From contig NZ_JAHUWZ010000001.1 of the NCBI RefSeq assembly GCF_019218755.1, forward strand, positions 310,001-374,000: 64,000 bases of DNA. Direction: 5' to 3'. Positions 32,816 through 43,111 of the stretch are shown one piece after another; position 1 is the first letter of the stretch, and each line of letters begins with the position of its first letter. The notes under the pieces are model-generated. The model did not search any database and was not told where the DNA came from. It was given only the letters and a program-made list of their open reading frames with translations. The stretch comes from Acidovorax sp. sif1233 (GTDB taxonomy: Bacteria > Pseudomonadota > Gammaproteobacteria > Burkholderiales > Burkholderiaceae_C). Made by a program: the position numbers and the translations under genes.

Positions 32816-33793
32816 ATGCACCCTCAGCGCCTTCTCGCCGACATCGGCGGCACCAACATCCGGCTGGCCTGGCAGAACGAGCCGGGCGGTCCCTTGAACG
32901 ACACGCGGGTGCTGCCCTGCGCGCAGTTCCCCACCGTGGATGCCGCGCTGGCGGCCTACCTGAAGGAAGTGGGCGTGCCCGCGCCGCGCGAGGCGGCGTT
33001 CGGCATCGCCAACCCCGTCACGGGCGACGCGATCCGCATGACCAACCACAGCTGGAGCTTTTCGCAGCGTGCGGTGCGCGAGGCGTTTGGTTTCGAGCGG
33101 CTGGTGGTCATCAACGACTTCACCGCACTGGCACTGGCGCTGCCCCTGCTCACGCCCGACCTGCTGCGCCCCGTGGGCGGCGGCGAGGCGGTGCCGGGCG
33201 CCGCGATAGCGCTGCTGGGCCCGGGCACGGGCCTGGGCGTGTCGGGGCTGGTGTTCCCGCCCGGCTCCAGCAACGGCGTGCCCTTGTCGGGGGAGGGCGG
33301 GCATGTGTCGCTGGCGGCGCAGACGCAGCGCGAATTCGATGTGCTGGCCATCCTGCAGGAGCGCTACGGCCATGTGTCGGCCGAGCGCGCTGTGTGTGGT
33401 GCGGGGCTGGTGGACCTGTACCACGCGCTGCGCCGCCTCGCGCAGCGGGGTGGCAAGGAGGTCAGCTCGGCCTCCCAGGTGACCGAGCTGGCCCTGCAGT
33501 CCCACGACGCGCTGGCGCTGGAGGCGCTGGATCTTTTCTGCGGCTTTCTGGGCAGCGTGGCGGGCAACCTGGCACTCACCCTGGGGGCACGCGGGGGCGT
33601 CTTCATCGGCGGGGGCATGGTGCCGCGCCTGGGCGCGTGGTTCGACAAATCCTCCTTCCGCGCGCGGTTCGAGGCCAAGGGGCGGTTTCAGCCGTACCTC
33701 GCGTCGATACCCTGCTGGGTCATCGATCCGAGCGCCACGCCCGCGCTGCACGGCGCGTCGCGCGCGCTGGACATCGCGGGCTCCGGAGGATGA
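32816..33793 (+). CDS. glk: Glucokinase
   Basis: 325 residues from the ATG at 32816; the upstream frame runs through the repeat region. It phosphorylates cytosolic glucose to glucose 6-phosphate. The ATP-binding LLADIGGTNIRLAW is at the N-terminus, LVVINDFTALALALPLL and GPGTGLGVSGLVF follow, and GEGGHVSLAA is the GlcK-type GEGGH motif. It follows the glucose importer on the same strand. Its stop overlaps the next gene by 4 bp. Confidence 0.94.
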   Translation: MHPQRLLADIGGTNIRLAWQNEPGGPLNDTRVLPCAQFPTVDAALAAYLKEVGVPAPREAAFGIANPVTGDAIRMTNHSWSFSQRAVREAFGFERLVVINDFTALALALPLLTPDLLRPVGGGEAVPGAAIALLGPGTGLGVSGLVFPPGSSNGVPLSGEGGHVSLAAQTQREFDVLAILQERYGHVSAERAVCGAGLVDLYHALRRLAQRGGKEVSSASQVTELALQSHDALALEALDLFCGFLGSVAGNLALTLGARGGVFIGGGMVPRLGAWFDKSSFRARFEAKGRFQPYLASIPCWVIDPSATPALHGASRALDIAGSGG

Positions 33794-34206
33794 GCGGCCC
33801 CGCCTTGCAGGTCAGCGGTGTGCACCATGTGGCCATCATCGCCAGCGACTACGCACGCTCGCGCCGCTTCTACACCGAGGTGCTGGGCCTGCTGGTGGTG
33901 AACGAGGTGTTCCGTGCCGAGCGCGAGTCGTACAAGCTGGACCTGCAATTGCCCGATGGTTCGCAGGTGGAGCTGTTTTCCTTTCCGAACCCGCCGGCCC
34001 GCCCGTCGTATCCCGAGGCCTGCGGCCTGCGCCACCTGGCCTTGCGCGTGGCGGATATGGACGCCAGCCTGGCGGCGTTGGCCGCGCATGGCGTGGCGGC
34101 AGAGCCGGTGCGCATCGATCCGTTCACGGGCGCGTCGTTTACTTTCTTCGCCGATCCGGACGGTCTGCCGATCGAGCTGGTGGGGCCGGGGCCCGTCAGG
34201 CGCTAG
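33790..34206 (+). CDS. VOC-family protein (YaeR/glyoxalase-like)
   Basis: 138 residues, translationally coupled to glk through ATGA. Two beta-alpha-beta-beta-beta modules are visible: GVHHVAIIASDYARSRRFYTEVLGL and GLRHLALRVADMDASLAALAAHGV, ending FFADPDGLPIELVGPG. Metal ligands H near residue 12, E near residue 56, H near residue 79 and E near residue 129 are in the right places for YaeR-like proteins. It could detoxify methylglyoxal-type by-products of sugar breakdown, but the reaction is unproven for this subfamily. Confidence 0.82.
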   Translation: MSGPALQVSGVHHVAIIASDYARSRRFYTEVLGLLVVNEVFRAERESYKLDLQLPDGSQVELFSFPNPPARPSYPEACGLRHLALRVADMDASLAALAAHGVAAEPVRIDPFTGASFTFFADPDGLPIELVGPGPVRR

Positions 34207-34224
34207 ACCGCCGGGGCCGGGAGC

Positions 34225-34252
34225 AAGAAAGGCCCCGCAGGGCCTTTCTTTT
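34225..34252. terminator. Bidirectional terminator between the VOC gene and zwf
   Basis: AAGAAAGGCCC, loop CGCA, GGGCCTTTCTT gives an 11 bp perfect stem. T runs lie on the exit side in both directions, between two convergent genes. Confidence 0.85.
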
Positions 34253-34260
34253 CCATGGCA

Positions 34261-35715
34261 TCACATCTCTTCGCTCCAGCAATGCCCGTCGCGCGCGATC
34301 ATGGCGCTGGCGGCGCTCGGGCCCCAGCTGCCCGGTGCGTACGGCCGCGGGCCCGCGGGGTCGTTCTTCCAGTGCTGCAGGATGGGCTCCACCCAGCGCC
34401 AGGCTTCCTCCTGTTCGTCGCTGCGCACGAACAGGTTCAGCCGCCCGGCGATCACGTCCAGCAGCAGGCGCTCGTACGCGCCCACGCGCTCGGTGCCGAA
34501 GCGCTGGTCGAAGTCCAGGTTCAGCGCCACCTGCGACAGCGCGGGTTCGGTCTGGTGCTGGGCCGCGCCCTGGGCCAGCAGGTGCAGCTCCAGTCCGTCC
34601 CTGGGCTGCAGGTTGATCACCAGCCGGTTCACCGCGCCCGAGGGCATCTTGAAGATGGGGTGCGGCACGGGGCGGAAGTTGACGACGATGTGCGCGTCGC
34701 GCCCCGCCAGGCGCTTGCCGGTGCGGATGTAGAACGGCACGCCGGCCCAGCGCCAGTTGCTGATCTCGGTGCGCAGCGCCACGAAGGTCTCGGTGGTGCT
34801 GTCGCTGGCCACGCCTTTTTCCTGCAGGTAGCCCGGCACGTTGTGCCCGTGGGTCTTGCCCGCGGCGTACTGGCCGCGGATCACGTGCTGGCCAATGGTC
34901 TCCATGCTCCAGGGCTTGAGCGACTGCAGCACCTTGAGCTTCTCGTCGCGGATCGCATTGGCGCTGGAGTTGATGGGCGGCTCCATGCCGATGGCGCACA
35001 GCAGCTGCAGCGCGTGGTTCTGCACCATGTCGCGCAGCGCGCCGGTCTGGTCGTAGAAGGCGCCGCGCGTTTCCACGCCCAGCTCCTCGGCGATGGTGAT
35101 CTGGATGTTGGCGATGTTCTCGCGCCGCCACAGTGGCTCGAACAGCGCGTTGCCAAAGCGCATCGCAAACAGGTTCTGCACCGCGGGCTTGCCCAGGTAG
35201 TGGTCGATGCGAAAGACCTGCTCTTCCTTGAGCACGCGGCGCAGCGTGTCGTTGATGGCCTGGTTGGATTTGAGGTCGTGGCCCAGGGGCTTTTCCAGCA
35301 CCACGCGGGTGGCGGGGCCGTTCAGGCCCACGGCGGCGATCTGTTCGCACACGTTGGTGAAAAGGCTGGGCGCGGTGGCCACGTACATCACCACGGTGTC
35401 GGCGGCGCGCTCGTGCAGCAAGGTGGCCAGGCGCGCGTAGTCCTGCGTTTGCGACAGGTCCATGCGCAGGTAGTGCAGCAGGGCGCCGAAGCGTTCGAAC
35501 TCGTCCGGGGTGGGGCGCTTGGCCAGATCCACGCTGTCAAAGCGCGACTGGATCAGGCTGCGGTATTGTTCATGGCTCAGCTCGTCGCGCGCCACCGCAA
35601 TGATGCGGCCTCCCTCGGGCAGCGTTCCGTGCCGGAACGCCTGGAACAACGCCGGCATGAGTTTGCGCCACGCCAGATCACCTGTTCCACCGAACAGGAC
35701 AAGGTCAAAACTCAT
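34261..35715 (-). CDS. zwf: Glucose-6-phosphate 1-dehydrogenase
   Basis: 484 residues. The NADP-binding FGGTGDLAWRKLMPAL is at the N-terminus, EKPLGHDLKSNQAIN follows, and RIDHYLGKPAVQN (around residue 175) contains the catalytic lysine and substrate residues. It oxidises glucose 6-phosphate to 6-phosphogluconolactone, entering both the Entner-Doudoroff and oxidative pentose routes. The promoter region shared with pgi contains two HexR-like operators. A pgl gene, which often follows zwf, is absent here. Confidence 0.96.
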   Translation of the reverse strand: MSFDLVLFGGTGDLAWRKLMPALFQAFRHGTLPEGGRIIAVARDELSHEQYRSLIQSRFDSVDLAKRPTPDEFERFGALLHYLRMDLSQTQDYARLATLLHERAADTVVMYVATAPSLFTNVCEQIAAVGLNGPATRVVLEKPLGHDLKSNQAINDTLRRVLKEEQVFRIDHYLGKPAVQNLFAMRFGNALFEPLWRRENIANIQITIAEELGVETRGAFYDQTGALRDMVQNHALQLLCAIGMEPPINSSANAIRDEKLKVLQSLKPWSMETIGQHVIRGQYAAGKTHGHNVPGYLQEKGVASDSTTETFVALRTEISNWRWAGVPFYIRTGKRLAGRDAHIVVNFRPVPHPIFKMPSGAVNRLVINLQPRDGLELHLLAQGAAQHQTEPALSQVALNLDFDQRFGTERVGAYERLLLDVIAGRLNLFVRSDEQEEAWRWVEPILQHWKNDPAGPRPYAPGSWGPSAASAMIARDGHCWSEEM

Positions 35716-35760
35716 GGGGTCTCCATATCAGGGTGTTGTTGTGCGTCTGAGGCTGGAAAT

Positions 35761-35775
35761 TGTAATCTCGTTACA
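35761..35775. promoter_or_regulatory. HexR-like operator before zwf (perfect palindrome)
   Basis: TGTAATCTCGTTACA has perfect TGTAA/TTACA arms. It lies 46 bp upstream of the zwf start, in position to block its promoter. Confidence 0.8.
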
Positions 35776-35847
35776 TTGGGTTGTGTAGCTGTAGAGGCTG
35801 TAAACGTTTTTTGACAGTTCGTGTGCAGAAAAGTATCAGAAAAATTG

Positions 35848-35862
35848 TGTAATCAAGTTACT
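35848..35862. promoter_or_regulatory. HexR-like operator before pgi
   Basis: TGTAATCAAGTTACT has the palindromic arms with one mismatch at the last base. It lies 41 bp before the pgi start and 87 bp from the zwf operator. Confidence 0.75.
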
Positions 35863-35902
35863 ATCTCGCCGGTTTTCACCTCCCCGATATCCTGAATCCA
35901 CC

Positions 35903-37468
35903 ATGCCCTCCCTCCGTTGCGACCAAACCCTAGAGTGGCCTCAGTTGCAGGCCGCGTTCACCGCAGATGGCAGCCGTCTGGACCTGCGGGAGGCCTTTGC
36001 CAGCGATGCGCAGCGGTTTGGGCACTTCAGCCAGCACGCGCCCGAGGTGTTTGCGGATCTTTCCAAGAACCTGTGGGACGCCGCCACCGAGACGCTGCTG
36101 CTGGACATGGCCCGTGCCTGTGGCCTGGAACAGCACCGCGACGCCATGTTCGGTGGCCAGCCCATCAACAGCACCGAAGGGCGCGCCGTGCTGCACACGC
36201 TGCTGCGCCGGCCCCGGGGCCTGGCGCTGCCCGGCGACGGGCCGGACATCGCGCAGAAGCTGGCCCAGGTGCACACCACGCTGGATGCCATGCTGGCCTA
36301 TGCCGACACGGTGCGTGCGGATGGCGCCGTCACCGACGTGGTGAACATCGGCATCGGCGGTTCGGACCTGGGCCCGCACATGGCCGTGCTGGCGCTGGAG
36401 CAGTTCCGCTCGCGGGGCAAGCGGCTGCACTTTGTCTCCAACGTGGACGGCCACGAACTGCACACGGTGATGCAGTCGCTCAAGGCCGAGAACACGCTGT
36501 TCCTCATCGCCTCCAAGACCTTCACCACCGCAGAAACCATGACCAACGCGCGCTCGGCGCTGGCCTGGTTTGCGGCGCAAGGTGGTCAGGATGTGGGGCG
36601 CCACTTTGCGGCGCTCACCACCAATGTCGATGCCGCGAAGGCGCTGGGCATCACCACCACCTTCGGTTTCTGGGACTGGGTGGGCGGGCGCTATTCGCTG
36701 TGGTCGGCCATTGGCCTGCCCATCGCGATCGCGATTGGCTCGGCAGGCTTCCGCGATCTGCTCGCCGGAGCGCACGCCATGGACGAGCACTTTCGCACGG
36801 CGCCCCTGGCGCAGAACCTGCCGGTGCGTCTGGGCCTGCTGGACATCTGGTACCGCAACTTCCATGGCTTCACCAGCCGCTGTATCGCGCCCTACCACGC
36901 GGCATTGCGCCGCCTGCCGGCCTATCTGCAGCAGCTCGAGATGGAAAGCAACGGCAAGCGCGTGGGGCTGGACGGCCAGCCGCTGCCCTATGCCACGTCG
37001 CCCGTGCTGTGGGGCGAGCCGGGCACCAACGGCCAGCACGCGTTCTTCCAGATGCTGCACCAGGGCACCGACGTGCTGCCGCTGGAGCTCATCGCCGTGC
37101 GCCAGCCCACCCATCCCCTGGAAGGCCACCACGACAAGCTGCTGGCCAACGCCCTGGCGCAGGCCCAGGCGCTGATGGTGGGCAAGGACGGGGAGGACGG
37201 CCACCGCCACTTCCCGGGCAACCGGCCCAGCACCTTCCTGCTGCTGGATGCGCTCACCCCCGCGTCGCTGGGCGCGCTGATCGCGCTGCAGGAACACCGC
37301 GTGTTCGTGAGCGGCAGCCTGTGGGGCATCAACAGCTTCGACCAGTGGGGCGTGGAACTGGGCAAGGTGCTGGCCAAGGACATCGAGGCGCGCCTGGCCA
37401 GCGGCGATGCCGCAGGGCTCGACGGCTCCACCGCCGGGTTGCTCGCCCAGCTGCGCGCCGGCATTTGA
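35903..37468 (+). CDS. pgi: Glucose-6-phosphate isomerase
   Basis: 521 residues. It interconverts glucose 6-phosphate and fructose 6-phosphate. VVNIGIGGSDLGPHMAVLAL, IASKTFTTAETMTNA and the C-terminal block GSLWGINSFDQWGVELGK with the catalytic lysine are the PGI signatures, and catalytic E and H lie in ESNGKRVG and the HQGT segment. It is divergent from zwf across a 187 bp region with two HexR-like sites, so control by a product of the Entner-Doudoroff route is likely. Confidence 0.96.
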   Translation: MPSLRCDQTLEWPQLQAAFTADGSRLDLREAFASDAQRFGHFSQHAPEVFADLSKNLWDAATETLLLDMARACGLEQHRDAMFGGQPINSTEGRAVLHTLLRRPRGLALPGDGPDIAQKLAQVHTTLDAMLAYADTVRADGAVTDVVNIGIGGSDLGPHMAVLALEQFRSRGKRLHFVSNVDGHELHTVMQSLKAENTLFLIASKTFTTAETMTNARSALAWFAAQGGQDVGRHFAALTTNVDAAKALGITTTFGFWDWVGGRYSLWSAIGLPIAIAIGSAGFRDLLAGAHAMDEHFRTAPLAQNLPVRLGLLDIWYRNFHGFTSRCIAPYHAALRRLPAYLQQLEMESNGKRVGLDGQPLPYATSPVLWGEPGTNGQHAFFQMLHQGTDVLPLELIAVRQPTHPLEGHHDKLLANALAQAQALMVGKDGEDGHRHFPGNRPSTFLLLDALTPASLGALIALQEHRVFVSGSLWGINSFDQWGVELGKVLAKDIEARLASGDAAGLDGSTAGLLAQLRAGI

Positions 37469-37536
37469 CAAAGACCGGTGGCGGCCGTCCTGCGGCGGCG
37501 CGACCACGGGCACTGGCGATTTTTCGAGGAGACACC

Positions 37537-38766
37537 ATGACCGCACCCCGGCCGGATTTCCGGTCCGCCGACTTCCTGCGCGCGCACATCCGCCAGACCA
37601 TGGCGTTCTACGAGCCCGTGGCCACCGACGCGAGCGGCGGCATGTACCACTTCTTCCTGGACGACGGCACGGTGTACGACACGCGCACCCGCCACCTGGT
37701 CAGCGCCACGCGTTTTGTGGTCACCCATGCCATGCTCTACCGCACCACGGGCGAGGCGCGCTATCAGAGCGGCATGGTGCACGCGCTGCAGTTTCTGCGC
37801 ACTGCGTTCCTCGACCCCGCCACCGGCGGCTACGCCTGGCTCATCGACTGGCAGGGCGGCCGTGCCACGGTGCTGGATGGCACGCGGCATTGCTACGGCA
37901 TGGCGTTCGTGATGCTGGCCTATGCACGGGCATTGGAGGCCGGAGTGCCCGAGGCACGCGGCTGGCTGGCCGAGGCCTTCGACACCGCCGGGCAGCACTT
38001 CTGGCAGCCCGCGCAGGGCTTGTACGCCGATGAGGCGTCGCCCGACTGGGTGCTGGCGGACTACCGGGGCCAGAACGCCAACATGCACGCCTGTGAGGCC
38101 ATGATCTCGGCTTTTCGCGCCACCGGCGAGCAGCGCTATATCCAGCGCGCCGAACAGCTCGCGCAGGGCATCTGCCAGCGCCAGGCCGCGTTGTCGGACC
38201 GCACCTCGGCCCCTGCTGCCGAGGGCTGGGTGTGGGAGCACTACCACGCCGACTGGTCGGTGGACTGGGACTACAACCGCCACGACCGCAGCAACATCTT
38301 CCGCCCCTGGGGCTACCAGATCGGCCACCAGACCGAATGGGCCAAGCTGCTGCTGCAACTGGACGCCCTGGCGCCGGCGGACTGGCATCTGCCCTGCGCG
38401 CGCTTCCTCTTCGACACAGCGCTGGAGAAGGGCTGGGATGCCGTGCACGGCGGCATCGTCTACGGCATGGCGCCCGACGGCAGCATCTGCGACGACGGCA
38501 AATACCACTGGGTGCAGGCCGAGAGCATGGCGGCTGCGGCGGTGCTGGCTGTGCGCACGGGCGACGAGCGCTATTGGGACTGGTACGACCGAATCTGGGC
38601 GTATTGCTGGGAGCACTTCGTGGACCACGACCACGGCGCGTGGTTTCGCGTCCTCGACGGTGCCAACCGCAACCACACGCGCGAGAAGAGCAACGCGGGG
38701 AAGGTGGACTATCACAACATGGGGGCGTGTTATGACGTGCTGGGGGCGATGAAAACGGGTGATTGA
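37537..38766 (+). CDS. AGE-family epimerase/isomerase (mannose isomerase-like)
   Basis: 409 residues from the ATG at 37537, with CGAGGAG upstream. It is the N-acylglucosamine 2-epimerase fold, an (alpha/alpha)6 barrel: SATRFVVTHAMLYRTTG, GYAWLIDWQGG, DYRGQNANMHACEAMISAFRATG, DWDYNRHD and the late NAGKVDYHNMGACYD with catalytic-type histidines. Relatives in sugar operons act as D-mannose/fructose or aldose-ketose isomerases. It follows pgi by 68 bp, which suggests feeding mannose or a similar hexose into fructose. The precise sugar is not determined by sequence. Confidence 0.85.
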   Translation: MTAPRPDFRSADFLRAHIRQTMAFYEPVATDASGGMYHFFLDDGTVYDTRTRHLVSATRFVVTHAMLYRTTGEARYQSGMVHALQFLRTAFLDPATGGYAWLIDWQGGRATVLDGTRHCYGMAFVMLAYARALEAGVPEARGWLAEAFDTAGQHFWQPAQGLYADEASPDWVLADYRGQNANMHACEAMISAFRATGEQRYIQRAEQLAQGICQRQAALSDRTSAPAAEGWVWEHYHADWSVDWDYNRHDRSNIFRPWGYQIGHQTEWAKLLLQLDALAPADWHLPCARFLFDTALEKGWDAVHGGIVYGMAPDGSICDDGKYHWVQAESMAAAAVLAVRTGDERYWDWYDRIWAYCWEHFVDHDHGAWFRVLDGANRNHTREKSNAGKVDYHNMGACYDVLGAMKTGD

Positions 38767-38876
38767 GCCGTGGGTGGGCTTCGTCGCCTCGGCTGGCACC
38801 GCACGCGGCTGCGGCGGCGCATGCATGGCGGGGCGGGTATGGTGCACAGGAACGATCCCGCCAAAAGGAGCAGTTC

Positions 38877-39227
38877 ATGAACAGGTCGCTCGCCCGAATC
38901 CACTTCGGGCTGTCAATCTTCTACGGCATCGGCGCGGCGCTGCTTTGCGTCATTTACTTGGCCGGTGACAACGCGAGTGGAAGCGGTGTGTTGATTCTTG
39001 CGGGCATCTTCGGCACGCCTTTCGTGCTTCATTGCGCCGCATTGCGTGGTGTCCGCTCCGGCCATTTGTGGGGTCGGAATTTATCGCGAACTCTCGGAAT
39101 CCTGCTGCTTTTTGCATTCCCCATTGGAACGGTTCTGGGTGTGCTGATCCTGATGCGGACGCGGCGGACGGACTGGGAGCAAGGGTTGAAAAGTCGCGCT
39201 GGCCCCCGCCCGGTGCTCACCCGGTAA
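38877..39227 (+). CDS. Small hypothetical membrane protein
   Basis: 116 residues from the ATG at 38877, with AAAAGGAG at good spacing. Three hydrophobic segments are visible (FGLSIFYGIGAALLCVIYLA, GSGVLILAGIFGTPFVLHCAAL, LGILLLFAFPIGTVLGVLIL), then a charged tail RTRRTDWEQG. I do not recognise a family. The base composition is lower in GC and the codon use less biased than in its neighbours, which may mean recent acquisition. There is no evident link to the sugar genes. Confidence 0.6.
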   Translation: MNRSLARIHFGLSIFYGIGAALLCVIYLAGDNASGSGVLILAGIFGTPFVLHCAALRGVRSGHLWGRNLSRTLGILLLFAFPIGTVLGVLILMRTRRTDWEQGLKSRAGPRPVLTR

Positions 39228-39314
39228 GTTCAGCCGCCGCGACGTCTACTGCGCTCAACTTTGAATGGGCAATGTGCCGCGAGGCCCCGCCCCGCGCGCC
39301 TTTGCCTGCCCGGT

Positions 39315-40220
39315 TCAGGCCTTGAAGCGGTTCACCGGAAGACCGGTTACCGTGACCCGTACGCTCAAGAGCGACCCCGCAGGAATCGCCGCCTCCTGTT
39401 CCTCCACCGGCCTTCCCGCCCGCGCCGACGTGATGTACAGCGTCCGCAAATCCGCCCCTCCAAAACACACCATGGTCGGGCACTGCACTGGCACTTCAAT
39501 GCGCTGCAGCACTTGCCCCGCTGGAGACAGCTGCAGCACACACGCCCCCTCGTACATCGCCACCCAGTAGTTGCCCTCCACATCCACCGCCGCGCCATCC
39601 GGCCGGCCGCCGTAGGGCTGGCCTTCCACCTTGCGGCCGAACTGCACCCAGGGCTGTCGGTTGGCGATGGCGCCCGTCGCCACATCGAAGTCAAACCGGT
39701 CGATGCGGTGCTCCGGGGTGTTGGACCAGTACAGATACCGGTTGTCGGGGCTGAACGCGAGGCCGTTGGCGGTGAAGTTGTCGCCCGCCATGTAGTGCAC
39801 GCGGTAACCACCCTCGGCCACCTCCAGGCGCCAGAGCGCGGCGTCGGGGGCCGTGCGCGGGCTGATGACCGACCCCGCCCAGAACCGGCCCGCCGCATCG
39901 CAGCGACCATCGTTCAGGCGCAGCACGCGGGTGTCGTGTCGGTCGGGGGGCAGCAGGGCCAGCAGGGTGAACGCGCCGGTGGTGGTGTCCAGCAGGTAAA
40001 AGCCGTCCCGTAACCCGATTACTATTTTTTTGTCGGCGGCGGGCGCGCAGCAGCCGGGTTCGCTGGGGGTCTTCCATTGCCGGTGGCGGCCGTCCCCCGG
40101 GGTCCAGGCGTGCACCGCCAGTCCCTGTATGTCACACCAATAGAGGCATTTTTCCTCGGGGTGCCAGAACGGCGATTCGCCCAGTTCGGAGGGTGCAAGG
40201 GGCAGGCACTGCAAGGTCAT
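39315..40220 (-). CDS. SMP-30/gluconolactonase-family lactonase
   Basis: 301 residues from the ATG at 40220; the frame extends upstream past the operator and was trimmed. It is a six-bladed propeller of the regucalcin family with a divalent metal. ELGESPFWHPEEKCLYWCDI carries the first metal-ligand glutamate, LNDGRCDAAGRFWAGS the central aspartate/asparagine, NGLAFSPDNRYLYWSNT and PDGAAVDVEGNYWVA the remaining ones. It would hydrolyse a sugar lactone. It is divergent from edd across a HexR-like operator and no standard pgl is present nearby, so it may perform the (phospho)gluconolactonase step. Confidence 0.87.
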   Translation of the reverse strand: MTLQCLPLAPSELGESPFWHPEEKCLYWCDIQGLAVHAWTPGDGRHRQWKTPSEPGCCAPAADKKIVIGLRDGFYLLDTTTGAFTLLALLPPDRHDTRVLRLNDGRCDAAGRFWAGSVISPRTAPDAALWRLEVAEGGYRVHYMAGDNFTANGLAFSPDNRYLYWSNTPEHRIDRFDFDVATGAIANRQPWVQFGRKVEGQPYGGRPDGAAVDVEGNYWVAMYEGACVLQLSPAGQVLQRIEVPVQCPTMVCFGGADLRTLYITSARAGRPVEEQEAAIPAGSLLSVRVTVTGLPVNRFKA

Positions 40221-40235
40221 GGGTTGAAATGGGAT

Positions 40236-40250
40236 GGTTATCGAGTTACA
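40236..40250. promoter_or_regulatory. HexR-like operator between the lactonase gene and edd
   Basis: GGTTATCGAGTTACA (TGTAACTCGATAACC on the other strand) keeps one perfect TTACA arm and three of five positions in the other. It lies 15 bp from the lactonase start and 70 bp before edd. Confidence 0.6.
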
Positions 40251-40319
40251 TTCTAGGGCCTCAAACAGTGGCCTGCCCCGGAACAGGTGCCCAGGCCCAA
40301 CCCACCGATGGAGCATCCC

Positions 40320-42089
<1,770 letters not shown>

Positions 42090-42096
42090 CAGGATG

Positions 42097-42209
42097 CACC
42101 CCCTGAGTCGCTGCGCGGCTTCCTCCTCCCTCCCTGCGCGGGAGGGGGACGCACCCGGTGGCCTGGCAAAGCCCGTTCCACGGGTGCACTGGCATCGCGC
42201 CGCGCTAGT
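42097..42209 (+). repeat. Repeat A copy between edd and eda
   Basis: CACCCCCTGAGTCGCTGCGC, a C-run/G-run hairpin (CCTCCCTCCCTGCGCGGGAGG), GACGCACC, then CACTGGCATCGCGCCGCGC. This copy is diverged in the middle (TGGCAAAGCCCGTTCCACGG replaces the GGGGCGGCCC block). Confidence 0.7.
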
Positions 42210-42262
42210 TTTGTAGGCCGCTTGCGGCATCCGACACCGAACACACCAAGGAGCACAAACCC

Positions 42263-42892
42263 ATGAATCCTCTCGACATCGCCAGCCATGGCCCGGTCAT
42301 TCCCGTCATCGTGATCGACCGCGTGGAAGACGCGCTGCCCCTGGCCGAGGCCTTGCTGGCTGGTGGCGTGAAGGTGCTGGAGGTGACGCTGCGCACCGCC
42401 GCCGGCCTGCCCGCCATCGCCGCCATCGCGCGCCAGTTGCCCGAAGCGGTGGTGGGCGTGGGCACGGTGCTCAACGCCGACGATGCGCGGCGCGCCAGCG
42501 AGGCCGGGGCGCGTTTTGCCGTGAGCCCTGGCTACACGTCCGAGGTGGGCAGCGCCTGCAAGGGGCTCAACCTGCCACTGCTGCCGGGCGTGGCCACGTC
42601 CAGCGAGATCATGGCGGCCTTGGCGGACGGGTTTTCGTTCCTCAAGCTGTTCCCGGCGGAGGCCGCGGGCGGCATCCCGCTGCTCAAGTCCTGGGCCAGC
42701 CCGTTCGGCCAGGTGAGCTTCTGCCCCACGGGGGGCATCACCCAGGCCACCGCGTCCAACTACCTGGCGCTGCCCAACGTCCGCTGCGTGGGCGGCTCGT
42801 GGCTGACGCCCGCCGACGCCGTGCGTGCGGGCGACTGGGCGCGCATCACGCAGCTGGCGCGCGACACGCATGCGTTGCGCAAGGCCGCGTGA
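42263..42892 (+). CDS. eda: KDPG/KHG aldolase
   Basis: 209 residues with AAGGAG upstream. It cleaves 2-keto-3-deoxy-6-phosphogluconate to pyruvate and glyceraldehyde 3-phosphate. The Schiff-base lysine is in FLKLFPAEAAGG, the catalytic glutamate in VLEVTLRTAAGL, and GVGTVLNADDARRASEAGARFAVSPG and FCPTGGITQATA are typical. It completes the Entner-Doudoroff pathway and lies 173 bp downstream of edd. Confidence 0.96.
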   Translation: MNPLDIASHGPVIPVIVIDRVEDALPLAEALLAGGVKVLEVTLRTAAGLPAIAAIARQLPEAVVGVGTVLNADDARRASEAGARFAVSPGYTSEVGSACKGLNLPLLPGVATSSEIMAALADGFSFLKLFPAEAAGGIPLLKSWASPFGQVSFCPTGGITQATASNYLALPNVRCVGGSWLTPADAVRAGDWARITQLARDTHALRKAA

Positions 42893-42910
42893 GCACCAGG
42901 ATTCATGCTC

Positions 42911-42960
42911 AAATAGGCCGTCAGCGCTTATCCGGCAAGCGCTGCAAGCTATAAAAAAAG
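42911..42960 (-). repeat. Repeat B copy after eda
   Basis: AAATAGGCCGTCAGCGCTTA, TCCGGC, AAGCGCTGCAAGCTATAAAAAAAG: a reverse-oriented copy with a 7-8 bp stem and a terminal A run, immediately after the eda stop. On the plus strand it could help end the message. Confidence 0.8.
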
Positions 42961-43111
42961 AAGCAAAATTTGCCCTGTGGCCCGGCTGCCGGGCGTGGGG
43001 CCGCCGATGGGGTGGTGGGATGTGTGGACTGGATGCCCTGTGCGCCCCTATCATGGCGCGGGGCTTGGCCCTGCCACAACGGCTTCACGTTTCAAAGAGA
43101 GGGAGTTCTGT

